A stretch of 32,249 bases of DNA from Candidatus Saccharimonadota bacterium (GCA_009787015.1 WRGU01000045.1:1-32249), one strand, 5' to 3'. Positions 23,074 to 30,642 are shown, numbered from the stretch's first letter. The notes: generated by a model not told the origin, from the sequence alone. Numbers and translations are program-made.

Positions 23074-23994
23074 ATGAGTAAAACAATCTTAAATCCAACA
23101 ATTTCAGACATCGAAATCGGTGACAATAATAGCGCGACGATCACGGTCAAACCGATCGCCAGCGGCTATGGTCAGACACTGGGCAACTCGTTGCGCCGCG
23201 TGTTGTTATCGAGCATCGAGGGCAGCGCCATCACGGCATTCCGCATCGACGGTGTCGGGCACGAATTTATGGCGATCACCGGTGTCAAGGAAGATGTCGT
23301 GGAAATCATGCTGAACATTAAAGCGATCAGCCTGAAATGTTTCAGCGACAAACCGGTCGAAGTCAGTTTAGTCAAAAAGGGCGGCGTTGTCACGGCGGGC
23401 GATATTAAAGCCACCGCGGACATCGAAATCGTCAATCCTGATCAATTGATCGCGACCATTGACGACCCGGGCGTCGAATTAAAAATCGATTTTGTCATCG
23501 AAAACGGTCGGGGTTACCAAAGTATCGAGGAAAGTTCCGCACGCCGCGTTCACAGCGACATGATCGCCTTGGACGCCGTTTTCTCGCCGGTGCGCCGAGT
23601 GCGTTATTCGGTCGAAAAAACCCGTGTTGGCGACAATGTCGACCTCGATCAATTGGTCATGATCATTGACACTGACGGTTCAATCACGCCGGTTGATGCT
23701 CTTGAACAGGCAGCGGCGATTTTGGTCGAACAGTACAGCGCCTTGGCAGGCAACGCTCTCGCGAAAATCGAGAAAACTGCTGCGCCCAAGAGTGAGGAAG
23801 ACAACGATTTGTTGAGCCTGCCGATCGAAGAACTGAACATGAGCGCTCGCACCACGAACGCCCTGATCGGTAACGAGATCAAAACGGTTGGCGAACTAGT
23901 CAATTTGAGCGACGAAGAACTGTCAAACCTCAAAGGTTTCGGCGCAAAAGCACAGGAAGAAGTTAAAGAACGGGTGGCGGAGTTGGAGTTTTAA
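23074..23994 (+). CDS. rpoA: DNA-directed RNA polymerase subunit alpha
   Basis: Alpha dimerises to start RNA polymerase assembly. The N-terminal domain has FTVKPIASGYGQTLGNSLRRVLLSSIEGSAI-type sequence and RVRYSVEKTRVG; the C-terminal domain (residues about 245-306) has the helix-hairpin-helix DNA-binding part (LPIEELNMSARTTNALIGNEIKTVGELVNLS, then LKGFGAKAQEEV). The length of 306 residues is close to the usual 310-330. It starts 14 nt after rpsD with GGGAGGAC, and rplQ begins 2 nt after its stop. Confidence 0.98.
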   Translation: MSKTILNPTISDIEIGDNNSATITVKPIASGYGQTLGNSLRRVLLSSIEGSAITAFRIDGVGHEFMAITGVKEDVVEIMLNIKAISLKCFSDKPVEVSLVKKGGVVTAGDIKATADIEIVNPDQLIATIDDPGVELKIDFVIENGRGYQSIEESSARRVHSDMIALDAVFSPVRRVRYSVEKTRVGDNVDLDQLVMIIDTDGSITPVDALEQAAAILVEQYSALAGNALAKIEKTAAPKSEEDNDLLSLPIEELNMSARTTNALIGNEIKTVGELVNLSDEELSNLKGFGAKAQEEVKERVAELEF

Positions 23995-23996
23995 TT

Positions 23997-24485
23997 ATGC
24001 ATAGACACGGATATAAAGGACGAAAATTTGGACGCGAACGCGACCAGCGCAATGCGCTGACTCGCGGTCTGACCCGGGCACTGATCATTCATGGTCAGAT
24101 CACCACCACGGTACAGAAAGCCAAAGAAATCCGTCCGATCGCAGAAAAATTGATCACGAAAGCGAAAGTTGGCGATTTAAGCGCACGCCGCGCGGTAATC
24201 GCAACTCTCGGCAACGACGTGGCAACCGGTCATTTATTGGTTGACGTCGTCGCAAAACAAATCACTCGCGACAGCGGTTATTTGCGCATTGTCAAAGTTG
24301 ACAACCGCGTTGGCGACAATGCCGAAATGGCGCGCGTAGAATTCGTCGATGAAATCAAATACGGCGAAAAAGAAGATGTCGTTGCGAGCGTAGCGAAGCA
24401 ATCTAAACCTGCGAAAGCAGGAGATCGCCGCGCCGACAAGTCGGCTCGCGATGACAAAGTTTCTGACACGAAGGGAGATAAATAA
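23997..24485 (+). CDS. rplQ: 50S ribosomal protein L17 with repeat-derived C-terminus
   Basis: L17 sits near the tunnel exit. MHRHGYKGRKFGRERDQRNALTRGL and IRPIAEKLITKAK are diagnostic, with the core ending about residue 120. The following 40 residues are not ordinary L17: residues about 128-153 (VVASVAKQSKPAKAGDRR onward) are encoded by a 78-bp palindromic repeat of the intergenic type. The gene ends with GGGAGATAAATAATG, giving the KGDK tail, and overlaps rplM. The 162 residues exceed the usual 115-130. Confidence 0.95.
   Translation: MHRHGYKGRKFGRERDQRNALTRGLTRALIIHGQITTTVQKAKEIRPIAEKLITKAKVGDLSARRAVIATLGNDVATGHLLVDVVAKQITRDSGYLRIVKVDNRVGDNAEMARVEFVDEIKYGEKEDVVASVAKQSKPAKAGDRRADKSARDDKVSDTKGDK
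24378..24455 (+). repeat. Palindromic repeat in frame inside rplQ
   Basis: The 78-bp element begins GTCGTTGCGAGC and ends GCTCGCGATGAC; the ends are inverted copies matching at 10 of 12 positions. Two inner hairpins are CCTGC-GAAA-GCAGG (24408-24421) and GCCGAC-AA-GTCGGC (24432-24445). The intergenic sequence from 27477 shares GTCnnTGCGAGCGT and GAAGCAnTCTA. Its length is 26 codons exactly. Confidence 0.85.
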
Positions 24486-24934
24486 TGCTATTCAAAACAT
24501 TTAGCAAAAAAGCCGGCGAAGTCGAGCACAAATGGGTGTTAATCGACGTGGCGGACATGTCGGTCGGTCGCGCGGCGACGTTCATCGCGACGCGCCTGTC
24601 GGGCAAATACGATCCGAAATTTACTGCTCACATGGACAGTGGCGACAATGTAGTCGTCATCAACGCCGATAAATTGGTGTTAACGGGTAATAAATTGGAC
24701 GCCAAAAAGTACTATCGCCACAGCGGTTACATCGGCAATCTGCACGAAGAATCGGCATCTGACGTTCCGATGACGAAAATCTTGGAACGCGCCGTTTACG
24801 GCATGTTGCCAAAGAACAAGTTGCAAGCCGATCGCATGGCGCGCCTGCGCATTTTTGCGGACGCAGAACACGATCACGAGGCGCAAAAACCCCTCGCACT
24901 TGCTGTACCGAAATCTAGAAAGGAGACTAAATAA
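24485..24934 (+). CDS. rplM: 50S ribosomal protein L13
   Basis: L13 is an early 50S assembly protein. WVLIDVADMSVGRAATFIATRLSGKYDPKFTAHMDSGDNVVVINADK matches the family, as does the YYRHSGYIGNLHEES stretch and the RAVYGMLPKNKLQADRMARLRIFADAEHDHEAQKP ending. The length of 149 residues is standard. TAATG overlaps join it to rplQ and rpsI, and AAAGGAG inside the last codons gives the tail KETK. Confidence 0.98.
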   Translation: MLFKTFSKKAGEVEHKWVLIDVADMSVGRAATFIATRLSGKYDPKFTAHMDSGDNVVVINADKLVLTGNKLDAKKYYRHSGYIGNLHEESASDVPMTKILERAVYGMLPKNKLQADRMARLRIFADAEHDHEAQKPLALAVPKSRKETK

Positions 24935-25332
24935 TGGCTGATAAATCTTACTTTTACGGTCTAGGTCGCCGCAAAGAAGCCACCGCTACCGCACGTTTAT
25001 ATGCCGGTAAGGGCGACATCAAGATCAATGACAAACCGGCAGCGGAATTCTTGAACAACAACAAAACTCTGCTCGCCGAAATTACCGACCCGCTAGCCTT
25101 GGTTAGTAAACAAAACGACTTTGACATCACGATTTTGGTCAAAGGCGGCGGCGTTTCCGGCCAAGTTGACGCGGCAAAACTGGCAATTTCCAAAGCCCTC
25201 GCGTCGATCAACGACGATTTGAAGGGTGCTTTGAGCAAAGCCGGTTATCTCAACCGCGACTCGCGCATGGTCGAACGCAAAAAATACGGCCTCAAGGGCG
25301 CGCGCAAACGCGAACAGTTCAGCAAACGCTAA
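24934..25332 (+). CDS. rpsI: 30S ribosomal protein S9
   Basis: S9 reaches the P-site tRNA through its C-terminal tail. YGLGRRKEATATARLYAGKGDIKINDKPAAEFLNN and the ending RMVERKKYGLKGARKREQFSKR are characteristic, with the final Lys-Arg preserved. The length of 132 residues is standard. It is the last gene of this operon; a terminator lies about 20 nt downstream. Confidence 0.98.
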   Translation: MADKSYFYGLGRRKEATATARLYAGKGDIKINDKPAAEFLNNNKTLLAEITDPLALVSKQNDFDITILVKGGGVSGQVDAAKLAISKALASINDDLKGALSKAGYLNRDSRMVERKKYGLKGARKREQFSKR

Positions 25333-25354
25333 TTTTACGAGCACTGACCGCTCT

Positions 25355-25381
25355 AAATCCCCGCAAAAACGGGGATTTTTT
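25355..25381 (+). terminator. Rho-independent terminator after rpsI
   Basis: AAATCCCCG-CAAAAA-CGGGGATTT and a T run, identical in stem and loop to the terminator after rplO. The preceding CTGACCGCTC differs at one base from the other copy. Confidence 0.9.
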
Positions 25382-25423
25382 GAGTGTGTAACAGAGGTGG
25401 AGAAAAATCTCGCGTTTACCCTA

Positions 25424-25545
25424 TTGCTTTTTTTATTAAAGTGTGCTATAATGGTAGGATATGAGTGAAAAGAAAACTCGTTTTCTTTTCCGAATAGACG
25501 CCCCATTACATGGGTGCGAAGCAGCCATATAATGGCAGGATAACC
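25424..25545 (+). promoter_or_regulatory. Promoter plus two-hairpin leader upstream of typA
   Basis: -35 TTGCTT (25424-25429), 17-bp spacer and -10 TATAAT (25447-25452) inside AAAGTGTGCTATAATGG. The leader has AGGATATGAGTGAAAA, a perfect hairpin GAAAAGAAAA-CTCG-TTTTCTTTTC (25467-25490), the string CCGAATA, and a second fold pairing CCATTA (25503-25508) with TAATGG (25530-25535). Two smaller hairpins, CCCAT-TAC-ATGGG and GCCAT-ATA-ATGGC, are an alternative. A TATAAT at 25528-25533 could be a second promoter. It aligns part by part with the cysK leader. Confidence 0.7.
25461..25532 (+). CDS. Possible short leader ORF upstream of typA
   Basis: The ORF of 23 codons (MSEKKTRFLFRIDAPLHGCE and three more) begins at an ATG 8 nt after the -10, so it would be read without a leader. 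The homologous leader of cysK has an ORF of 20 codons that shares MSE, FRI and PL in order. The hairpin lengths differ by exactly 3 nt, so the frame is kept. It may be a coding leader peptide, or a by-product of a conserved RNA structure. Confidence 0.35.
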   Translation: MSEKKTRFLFRIDAPLHGCEAAI

Positions 25546-25556
25546 TTTTGTATTTT

Positions 25557-27470
25557 ATGAATAAAGATCAAATTCGCAACATTGCAATCATTGCACACGT
25601 CGACCATGGGAAAACCACGCTGGTCGATGCACTTTTGAAACAGTCGAACACTTTTCGCGAGAATTCAGCGGAATTTGCACAAACGTTGATCATGGACAGC
25701 GGCGATCAGGAGCGCGAACGCGGCATCACGATCACCGCTAAAACTACCGCCGTCGAATATAACGGTTACAAAATCAACATCGTGGATACGCCCGGACATG
25801 CTGATTTTTCCGGTGAAGTCGAACGTACGCTCAACATGGCGGACGGCGTTTTGTTAGTGGTCGACGCCGCCGAGGGTCCAATGCCGCAAACCAAATTTGT
25901 GTTAAGCAAGGCATTGGAATTAGGATTGAAACCGATCGTCGTGATCAACAAAATCGACAAACCGGCGCGCCGTATCGACGAGGTTGAGAACGAAATCGCC
26001 GATCTGTTCCTCGAACTCGCGGTCGATGATGATCAGCTATTATACCCGATCTATTACGCTACCGCGCGCGATGGCAAATCATGGTCGGAAATGCCCGACA
26101 ATGTCGATCGACACGCCGATTTAACGCCGATTTTCGACGCGATTATTTCCGAAATCCCCGCGCCAAACGTGACGACCGACGGAGATTTCCAGATGTTGAT
26201 TTCTGCACTAGCGTACGACAGTTTCATGGGCAAATATGCGATCGGCAAAATCGCCCGCGGGAAAGTCAAATCGGGCGATGCGTTAGTTTTAGTTAAGACA
26301 GAGTCAGAACTTGATGCTGCGCGACTATCGAAGGGTGGCGAGAGAGTCAGTGAGGAAACCCGTGACGACGGGCGTGAGGAACGGCGCAGTATCAATGTTC
26401 TGACGACTCCGACCAAATTTGACAAAATCTTCACTTATCAAGGACTTTCTAAAACCGAGGTCAAAGAAGCAAGCGCGGGCGACATCGTGGCGATCAGCGG
26501 TGTTTCGGGCGCGAAAATCGGCGAAACATTGGCGAGCGCGAGCAATCCTGAACCGCTACCGACAATCCAGATCGAAAATCCGACGCTGTCGATCTACCTT
26601 GGTCCGAACACTTCGCCATTCAAGGGTCGCGAGGGCGAATTTACGACATCACGTCAAATCGGCGATCGTTTGATGCGCGAACTCGAAACTAACGTGGCGC
26701 TAAAAGTCGAACCGGAAGGCATCGGTTTTAAAGTTTCAGGGCGCGGCGAATTGCATTTGTCGGTGTTGATCGAACAGATGCGCCGCGAAGGTTACGAATT
26801 TGAGGTCGGTCGACCGCAAGTCGTCACGATCGAGAAAAACGGCGAAACGCTTGAACCGGTCGAAGAAGTTTTCGTCGAGGTTTCGCCGGAATTCGTCGGT
26901 GTAATTTCCCAAGAATTCGGCACGCGACGCGCGGAATTATTAAATCAGGAAACCACATCGCAAGGCACAATTCGCACCGATTACCGAATTGCAACGCGCA
27001 ATTTGATTGGTCTGCGCAATCTGCTATTGACTGCAACGAAGGGGACGCTAATCATGAATAGCTTACCGGCGGGTTATCAGGCGCTCGCGCCGAGTTTGCA
27101 ACAATTGCGCAACGGCGCGCTAATTTCGTTTGAAACGGGCGTTTCGACGCCGTATTCGCTGCAAAATGCCGAAGCGCGCGGGGAATTATTTATCGGACCG
27201 GCGGTCGAGGTTTATGCGGGTCAGATCATCGGGCTGAACAATCGTCGAGAAGATTTGGAAGTCAACGTTTGCCGCGCGAAAAATCTGACCAATATGCGAT
27301 CGAAATCATCGGACGGGGTCGTGCAATTGACGCCTTATACCGATTTATCATTGGAGCAATGTTTGGATTTCATCGAAAACGACGAATTATTAGAAGTCAC
27401 GCCACAAAATTTGCGCCTGCGCAAAACCGAACTCGACCCCATCAAGCGCAAACGCGCCGCGCGACAATAG
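25557..27470 (+). CDS. typA: GTP-binding protein TypA/BipA
   Basis: TypA is a ribosome-associated translational GTPase related to EF-G. The G-domain motifs are AHVDHGKTT (residues about 13-21), [13 protein letters not shown] and NKID; later domains contain [20 protein letters not shown] and the family-specific C-terminal [17 protein letters not shown]-like [34 protein letters not shown] start at the ATG at 25557 (637 residues) since the sequence [15 protein letters not shown] directly follows; an in-frame TTG at 25548 is less likely. Domain II has about 35 extra residues (around 250-285), partly made of a repeat. The promoter and leader are described separately. Confidence 0.97.
   Translation: MNKDQIRNIAIIAHVDHGKTTLVDALLKQSNTFRENSAEFAQTLIMDSGDQERERGITITAKTTAVEYNGYKINIVDTPGHADFSGEVERTLNMADGVLLVVDAAEGPMPQTKFVLSKALELGLKPIVVINKIDKPARRIDEVENEIADLFLELAVDDDQLLYPIYYATARDGKSWSEMPDNVDRHADLTPIFDAIISEIPAPNVTTDGDFQMLISALAYDSFMGKYAIGKIARGKVKSGDALVLVKTESELDAARLSKGGERVSEETRDDGREERRSINVLTTPTKFDKIFTYQGLSKTEVKEASAGDIVAISGVSGAKIGETLASASNPEPLPTIQIENPTLSIYLGPNTSPFKGREGEFTTSRQIGDRLMRELETNVALKVEPEGIGFKVSGRGELHLSVLIEQMRREGYEFEVGRPQVVTIEKNGETLEPVEEVFVEVSPEFVGVISQEFGTRRAELLNQETTSQGTIRTDYRIATRNLIGLRNLLLTATKGTLIMNSLPAGYQALAPSLQQLRNGALISFETGVSTPYSLQNAEARGELFIGPAVEVYAGQIIGLNNRREDLEVNVCRAKNLTNMRSKSSDGVVQLTPYTDLSLEQCLDFIENDELLEVTPQNLRLRKTELDPIKRKRAARQ
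26340..26389 (+). repeat. Repeat-derived segment in frame inside typA
   Basis: Within an insertion in domain II the sequence CCCGT-GACG-ACGGG followed by CGTGAGGA (26359-26380) matches 15062-15083 in rpsE at 21 of 22 bases. The hairpin has 5-bp arms with a 4-nt loop. The extent of the element beyond the match is uncertain. Confidence 0.65.
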
Positions 27471-27476
27471 ACCGCC

Positions 27477-27535
27477 GTCACTGCGAGCGTGCCTTTAGCC
27501 CCGGGCTCGATCCGGGGGAAGCAGTCTATTTAGGA
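27477..27535. repeat. Intergenic palindromic element after typA
   Basis: GTCACTGCGAGCGT starts 6 nt after the typA stop, and the hairpin CCCCGG-GCTCGAT-CCGGGG follows, then GAAGCAGTCTA. It has the flanks of the element found in frame in rplQ, with a different inner hairpin. It may act as the typA terminator although no T run follows. Confidence 0.65.
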
Positions 27536-27538
27536 TTT

Positions 27539-27624
27539 CCGCTCCTACTCACCGTTCTGTCCGTCTCACCCCGGATGTAGAGGGGTTTAAAGGGTTCGCC
27601 GTTCCAGAACGGTTCGCGTCGCTC
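27539..27624 (-). repeat. Intergenic copy of the repeat found inside leuS
   Basis: On the minus strand it begins GAGCGACGCGAACCGTT and ends GGTGAGTAGGAGCGG, the same ends as 6369-6444 in leuS. The inner part is divergent and contains CCGTTC-TG-GAACGG (27600-27613). Confidence 0.7.
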
Positions 27625-27643
27625 TCTCGTGTGATACAGCAGG

Positions 27644-27672
27644 TGGACATCTTCGCCCATATCGTGTAAAAT
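27644..27672 (+). promoter_or_regulatory. Promoter of gpmI, near-leaderless
   Basis: -35 TGGACA (27644-27649), 17-bp spacer and -10 TAAAAT (27667-27672) in GTGTAAAAT. The ATG at 27682 is only 9 nt after the -10, leaving a leader of two or three bases and no ribosome-binding site. Confidence 0.75.
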
Positions 27673-27681
27673 ATTCAAGTT

Positions 27682-29319
27682 ATGAAGAAATTAAATTACA
27701 AAGGACCAGTCGTTTTGGTGATTATGGACGGCGTGGGTTTGAGTTCGCATCGCGAAGGCAACGCGCTACTGCAAGCCCATACAGAAAACTTGAACAAATT
27801 AATGACGGATTATCCGTTTCTCGAAATCGGCGCATCGGGCAAATACGTTGGTTTGCCGAACGGACAAGTGGGAAATTCAGAGGTCGGACATTACGTCATG
27901 GGTTCGGGTGTGATCCCGAAATCATCGATCATGTTGGTCGATGACGCGTTCGCAACCGGCGCGATTTGGCAGGGTGAAACTTGGAAGTCGGCGGTCAAAA
28001 ACGTGTTCGATCACGATTCAACAATGCATTTTATCGGCATCATGAGCGACGGTCGAGTACACGGCGACATGTACCACATGTTCAAAATGATCGAACAGGC
28101 CGACAAAGAAGGCATCCAAAAAGTTCGCGTGCATTGGTTGAGTGACGGACGCGACGTGCCGGCGCGTTCTGAGCCGAAATATTTGAACATCGCCGAGGAA
28201 TTTTTGGGCAAATTCTGTGCCAAGGGGCGCGATTACATCATCGCCAGCGGTGGCGGTCGCGAATTTGTCACAGCAAACCGTTACTGGAGCGATCCGGACA
28301 TGTTAAAACGCGGTCTCGCGGCGCACGTCAACGGCACAGCGCGTCCGTTTCGTTCGGCGAATGAGGCAATCCAGACTTTCAAACAGGAAAATTCCGAAGT
28401 CGACGATCAATGGCTGCCGGAATATACTATCGTTGACGAAAATGGTCAGCCCGTCGGCAAAATGGAGGATAATGACACGGTTATTTACAACGATTTCCGC
28501 GCCGATCGCGCTATTCAATTCGGCGAAATGATGGAACTGCCAGATTCAGAATTTCCGTATTTCGATCGCGGTAAATTACCGAAAGTTTACTATGCTGGCT
28601 TGGTGGAATATGATCAGGATCGTCATCTGCCATCACATTCGTTGGTTGGAACTGATACCGTCAAAGATCCGTTGGCGGAGTTTGAAGTGAATAGCGGTTT
28701 GCATCGCTATGTGATTTCTGAATCAATCAAGTTTGGTCATGTTACGTTTTATTTCAACGGCAACAAGAAGGGCAGATTTAACGACGATACGGAAGAATAC
28801 GTCGACGTCCCGAATAAAATCAGCGCGCAACCTTGGCAATCGCCATGGATGCGATCGGATGATATTACTGATCAATTGATCGATGCCATTAAATCGGGCA
28901 AATATCAATCAATGTTGATTAATTATCCAAACGGCGACATCATCGGTCACGAAGCGATTATGGAACCCTGTATTGTGGCGGTCGAAGCGGTCGACATCGC
29001 TCTCGGTCGTTTGATGCGAGCGATCGACGAAGTCGGCGGCGTGATGCTGATTACGTCGGATCACGGCAATGTCGAAGAAAACTTTTATCTCGACGAAAAC
29101 GAAGTGCCGAAAAAAGACGACACGGGCGAAGTTATGCGCAAAACCTCACATTCGAGCAACCCGATTCCGTTCATTATCTATGACAACACCGAAAATCGCG
29201 ATAAATACGAACTGAAAAAGGGCGATTTCGGATTGGCGAACGTGGCGTCAACCGTCGCCCTGTTTGAGGGTCTCGAACCGCCATCGCAGTGGGAAGAGCC
29301 GCTGATCGACCTTAAATAA
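27682..29319 (+). CDS. gpmI: 2,3-bisphosphoglycerate-independent phosphoglycerate mutase
   Basis: This enzyme of lower glycolysis interconverts 3- and 2-phosphoglycerate through a phosphoserine intermediate and two Mn2+ ions. Asp16 (in VIMDGVGL) and the nucleophile Ser66 (in GQVGNSEVGH) are present. Other metal and substrate residues lie in HWLSDGRDVPARSE, FRADRAIQF, NYPNGDIIGHEA and TSDHGNVEE. The length of 545 residues is slightly above the usual 510-515. It is monocistronic, converges on ldh, and fits with lactate fermentation in an organism with reduced metabolism. Confidence 0.97.
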   Translation: MKKLNYKGPVVLVIMDGVGLSSHREGNALLQAHTENLNKLMTDYPFLEIGASGKYVGLPNGQVGNSEVGHYVMGSGVIPKSSIMLVDDAFATGAIWQGETWKSAVKNVFDHDSTMHFIGIMSDGRVHGDMYHMFKMIEQADKEGIQKVRVHWLSDGRDVPARSEPKYLNIAEEFLGKFCAKGRDYIIASGGGREFVTANRYWSDPDMLKRGLAAHVNGTARPFRSANEAIQTFKQENSEVDDQWLPEYTIVDENGQPVGKMEDNDTVIYNDFRADRAIQFGEMMELPDSEFPYFDRGKLPKVYYAGLVEYDQDRHLPSHSLVGTDTVKDPLAEFEVNSGLHRYVISESIKFGHVTFYFNGNKKGRFNDDTEEYVDVPNKISAQPWQSPWMRSDDITDQLIDAIKSGKYQSMLINYPNGDIIGHEAIMEPCIVAVEAVDIALGRLMRAIDEVGGVMLITSDHGNVEENFYLDENEVPKKDDTGEVMRKTSHSSNPIPFIIYDNTENRDKYELKKGDFGLANVASTVALFEGLEPPSQWEEPLIDLK

Positions 29320-29322
29320 CCG

Positions 29323-29414
29323 GTGGGTAATTTCAAAAAATAGACACTACCTGTAGTGTGCGTGTGGGTAATTTCAGATTTTCGACACTACAGGTAGTGT
29401 GTTAGTGGGTAATT
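29323..29414. repeat. 41-bp tandem repeat with palindromes, gpmI-ldh gap
   Basis: GTGGGTAATT starts at 29323, 29364 and 29405, exactly 41 bp apart; the first two copies extend to GTGGGTAATTTCA. Between them are ACACTACCTGTAGTGT (29344-29359) and ACACTACAGGTAGTGT (29385-29400), also 41 bp apart and reverse complements of one another. The array occupies nearly all of the gap between the convergent genes and could be a bidirectional terminator or a variable tandem repeat. Confidence 0.85.
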
Positions 29415-29415
29415 G

Positions 29416-30363
29416 CTAATCTAGTGATTCGCGCGCTTGTTTTAGAACTTCGGCGGAATTTTGTAGTGCCGCAATTTCATCGTCGGTTAGTTTTGGCGTC
29501 AGAATTTTCTTGACCCCGCGTTCGTTCAAAATTACCGGGAGCGACAGGTAAACATCGTGAATTCCATATTCACCATTTAACATCACCGACACCGGCAAAA
29601 TTCGATCTTCGTTGCGCACGATAGCTTCCGCGATTTTCATCGCCGCCATCCCAATGCCGTAATAGGTCGCACTCTTGCGATTGATGATCTCATAGGCGGC
29701 GTTTTTCACCTCGTTGGCGATAGCGGTGTACGAATCGTCGGTAAAACATAGACCGAACATACACGACGCTTCCTCGAGGTTCATACCCGCAATTCGGGTC
29801 AACGACCAAGCGGGGAATTCGCTGTCGCCGTGTTCGCCTAAAATATATCCGTTAACGTCGCGTGGCGCGATGTCAAAAGTTTTTGCGATTGCATAGCGGA
29901 AGCGCGAACTGTCGAGCACCGTGCCCGAACCGATTACGCGGTGTTTCGGAAAACCGGTGACTTCGCGTGCGATGTATGCCATGACATCGACAGGGTTGGA
30001 AATAACCATGATGATCGTGTTGGGCGAAAATTCGGCGACTTTTTGTGCAACATCACGCATGATGGCGGCATTGCGCTTGATTAAATCGATCCGTGTTTCA
30101 CCTGGTTTTTGATTGGTACCCGCGGTGATGATCACTAAATCTGAATTCGCGGTGTCGGGATAACCGCCCGCCCGCACCACCGACGTGGATTTTGCGAGCG
30201 CCGCCCCATGACCAATATCCATCGCTTCGCCCTCGGCACGATCGTTATTAGCGTCGACCAATACGATGTCGCTCGCAGTGCCTCCCGCCATCATCGTGTA
30301 CGCGATCGTCGACCCCACAAATCCCGCCCCGATAATCGAAATTTTAATTGCTGTCCTTGCCAT
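29416..30363 (-). CDS. ldh: L-lactate dehydrogenase
   Basis: This enzyme reduces pyruvate to lactate and regenerates NAD+. The Rossmann start is IIGAGFVGSTIAY. The substrate-specificity loop reads AGTNQKPGETRIDL, with Gln where malate dehydrogenases have Arg, so lactate dehydrogenase is favoured. NPVDV, GSGTVLDSSRFR and the catalytic His in GEHGDSEF are all present. The length of 315 residues is normal. GGAAGGGG lies 6 nt before the ATG on the minus strand, and a promoter lies just upstream. With gpmI it completes the end of a fermentative pathway. Confidence 0.95.
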   Translation of the reverse strand: MARTAIKISIIGAGFVGSTIAYTMMAGGTASDIVLVDANNDRAEGEAMDIGHGAALAKSTSVVRAGGYPDTANSDLVIITAGTNQKPGETRIDLIKRNAAIMRDVAQKVAEFSPNTIIMVISNPVDVMAYIAREVTGFPKHRVIGSGTVLDSSRFRYAIAKTFDIAPRDVNGYILGEHGDSEFPAWSLTRIAGMNLEEASCMFGLCFTDDSYTAIANEVKNAAYEIINRKSATYYGIGMAAMKIAEAIVRNEDRILPVSVMLNGEYGIHDVYLSLPVILNERGVKKILTPKLTDDEIAALQNSAEVLKQARESLD

Positions 30364-30392
30364 ATTTTTCCCCTTCCATTAAGTTTAATAAC

Positions 30393-30420
30393 ATTATAGC
30401 ATAATTATTTTGATTAGCAA
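30393..30420 (-). promoter_or_regulatory. Promoter of ldh
   Basis: On the minus strand: -35 TTGCTA (30415-30420), a 16-bp spacer and -10 TATAAT (30393-30398) within TGCTATAATG. The leader is about 25 nt and contains GGAAGGGG. Confidence 0.7.
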
Positions 30421-30463
30421 GCATGCGAAAATGGGTATCTAGCAACAAATATCGTAAAACAAT

Positions 30464-30533
30464 TTCAGTATGTAACTACTTTTTCCCCCAATCCACCCCT
30501 GTTGTTCTATGTGTCCATTGTTCAGTATGTAAC
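30464..30533. repeat. Direct repeat TTCAGTATGTAAC between ldh and the surface gene
   Basis: TTCAGTATGTAAC occurs at 30464-30476 and 30521-30533, 57 bp apart, in the otherwise featureless part of this gap. It could be a binding site upstream of the promoter at 30548, but there is no direct evidence. Confidence 0.5.
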
Positions 30534-30547
30534 ATCAATTATTCGGC

Positions 30548-30576
30548 TTGCAATTTCTACCCAAACCCTCTATAAT
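30548..30576 (+). promoter_or_regulatory. Promoter of the surface protein gene
   Basis: -35 TTGCAA (30548-30553), 17-bp spacer and -10 TATAAT (30571-30576). The leader is about 60 nt and ends with GGAGGG at 30625-30630, 12 nt before the ATG at 30643, a rather long spacing. Confidence 0.75.
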
Positions 30577-30642
30577 TATTTACGACAATCATACAAAAAA
30601 TCTATTAACTAATTTTAATTATATGGAGGGTTCACAGAACTT

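Noticed and set aside
25548-25556. TTG start for typA
   Set aside because: The ATG at 25557 directly precedes the conserved N-terminus; no better ribosome-binding site favours the TTG.
29323-29414. Possible CRISPR array
   Set aside because: Only about 2.3 units; the segments between repeats are themselves palindromic and related, not unique spacers, and no cas genes are near.
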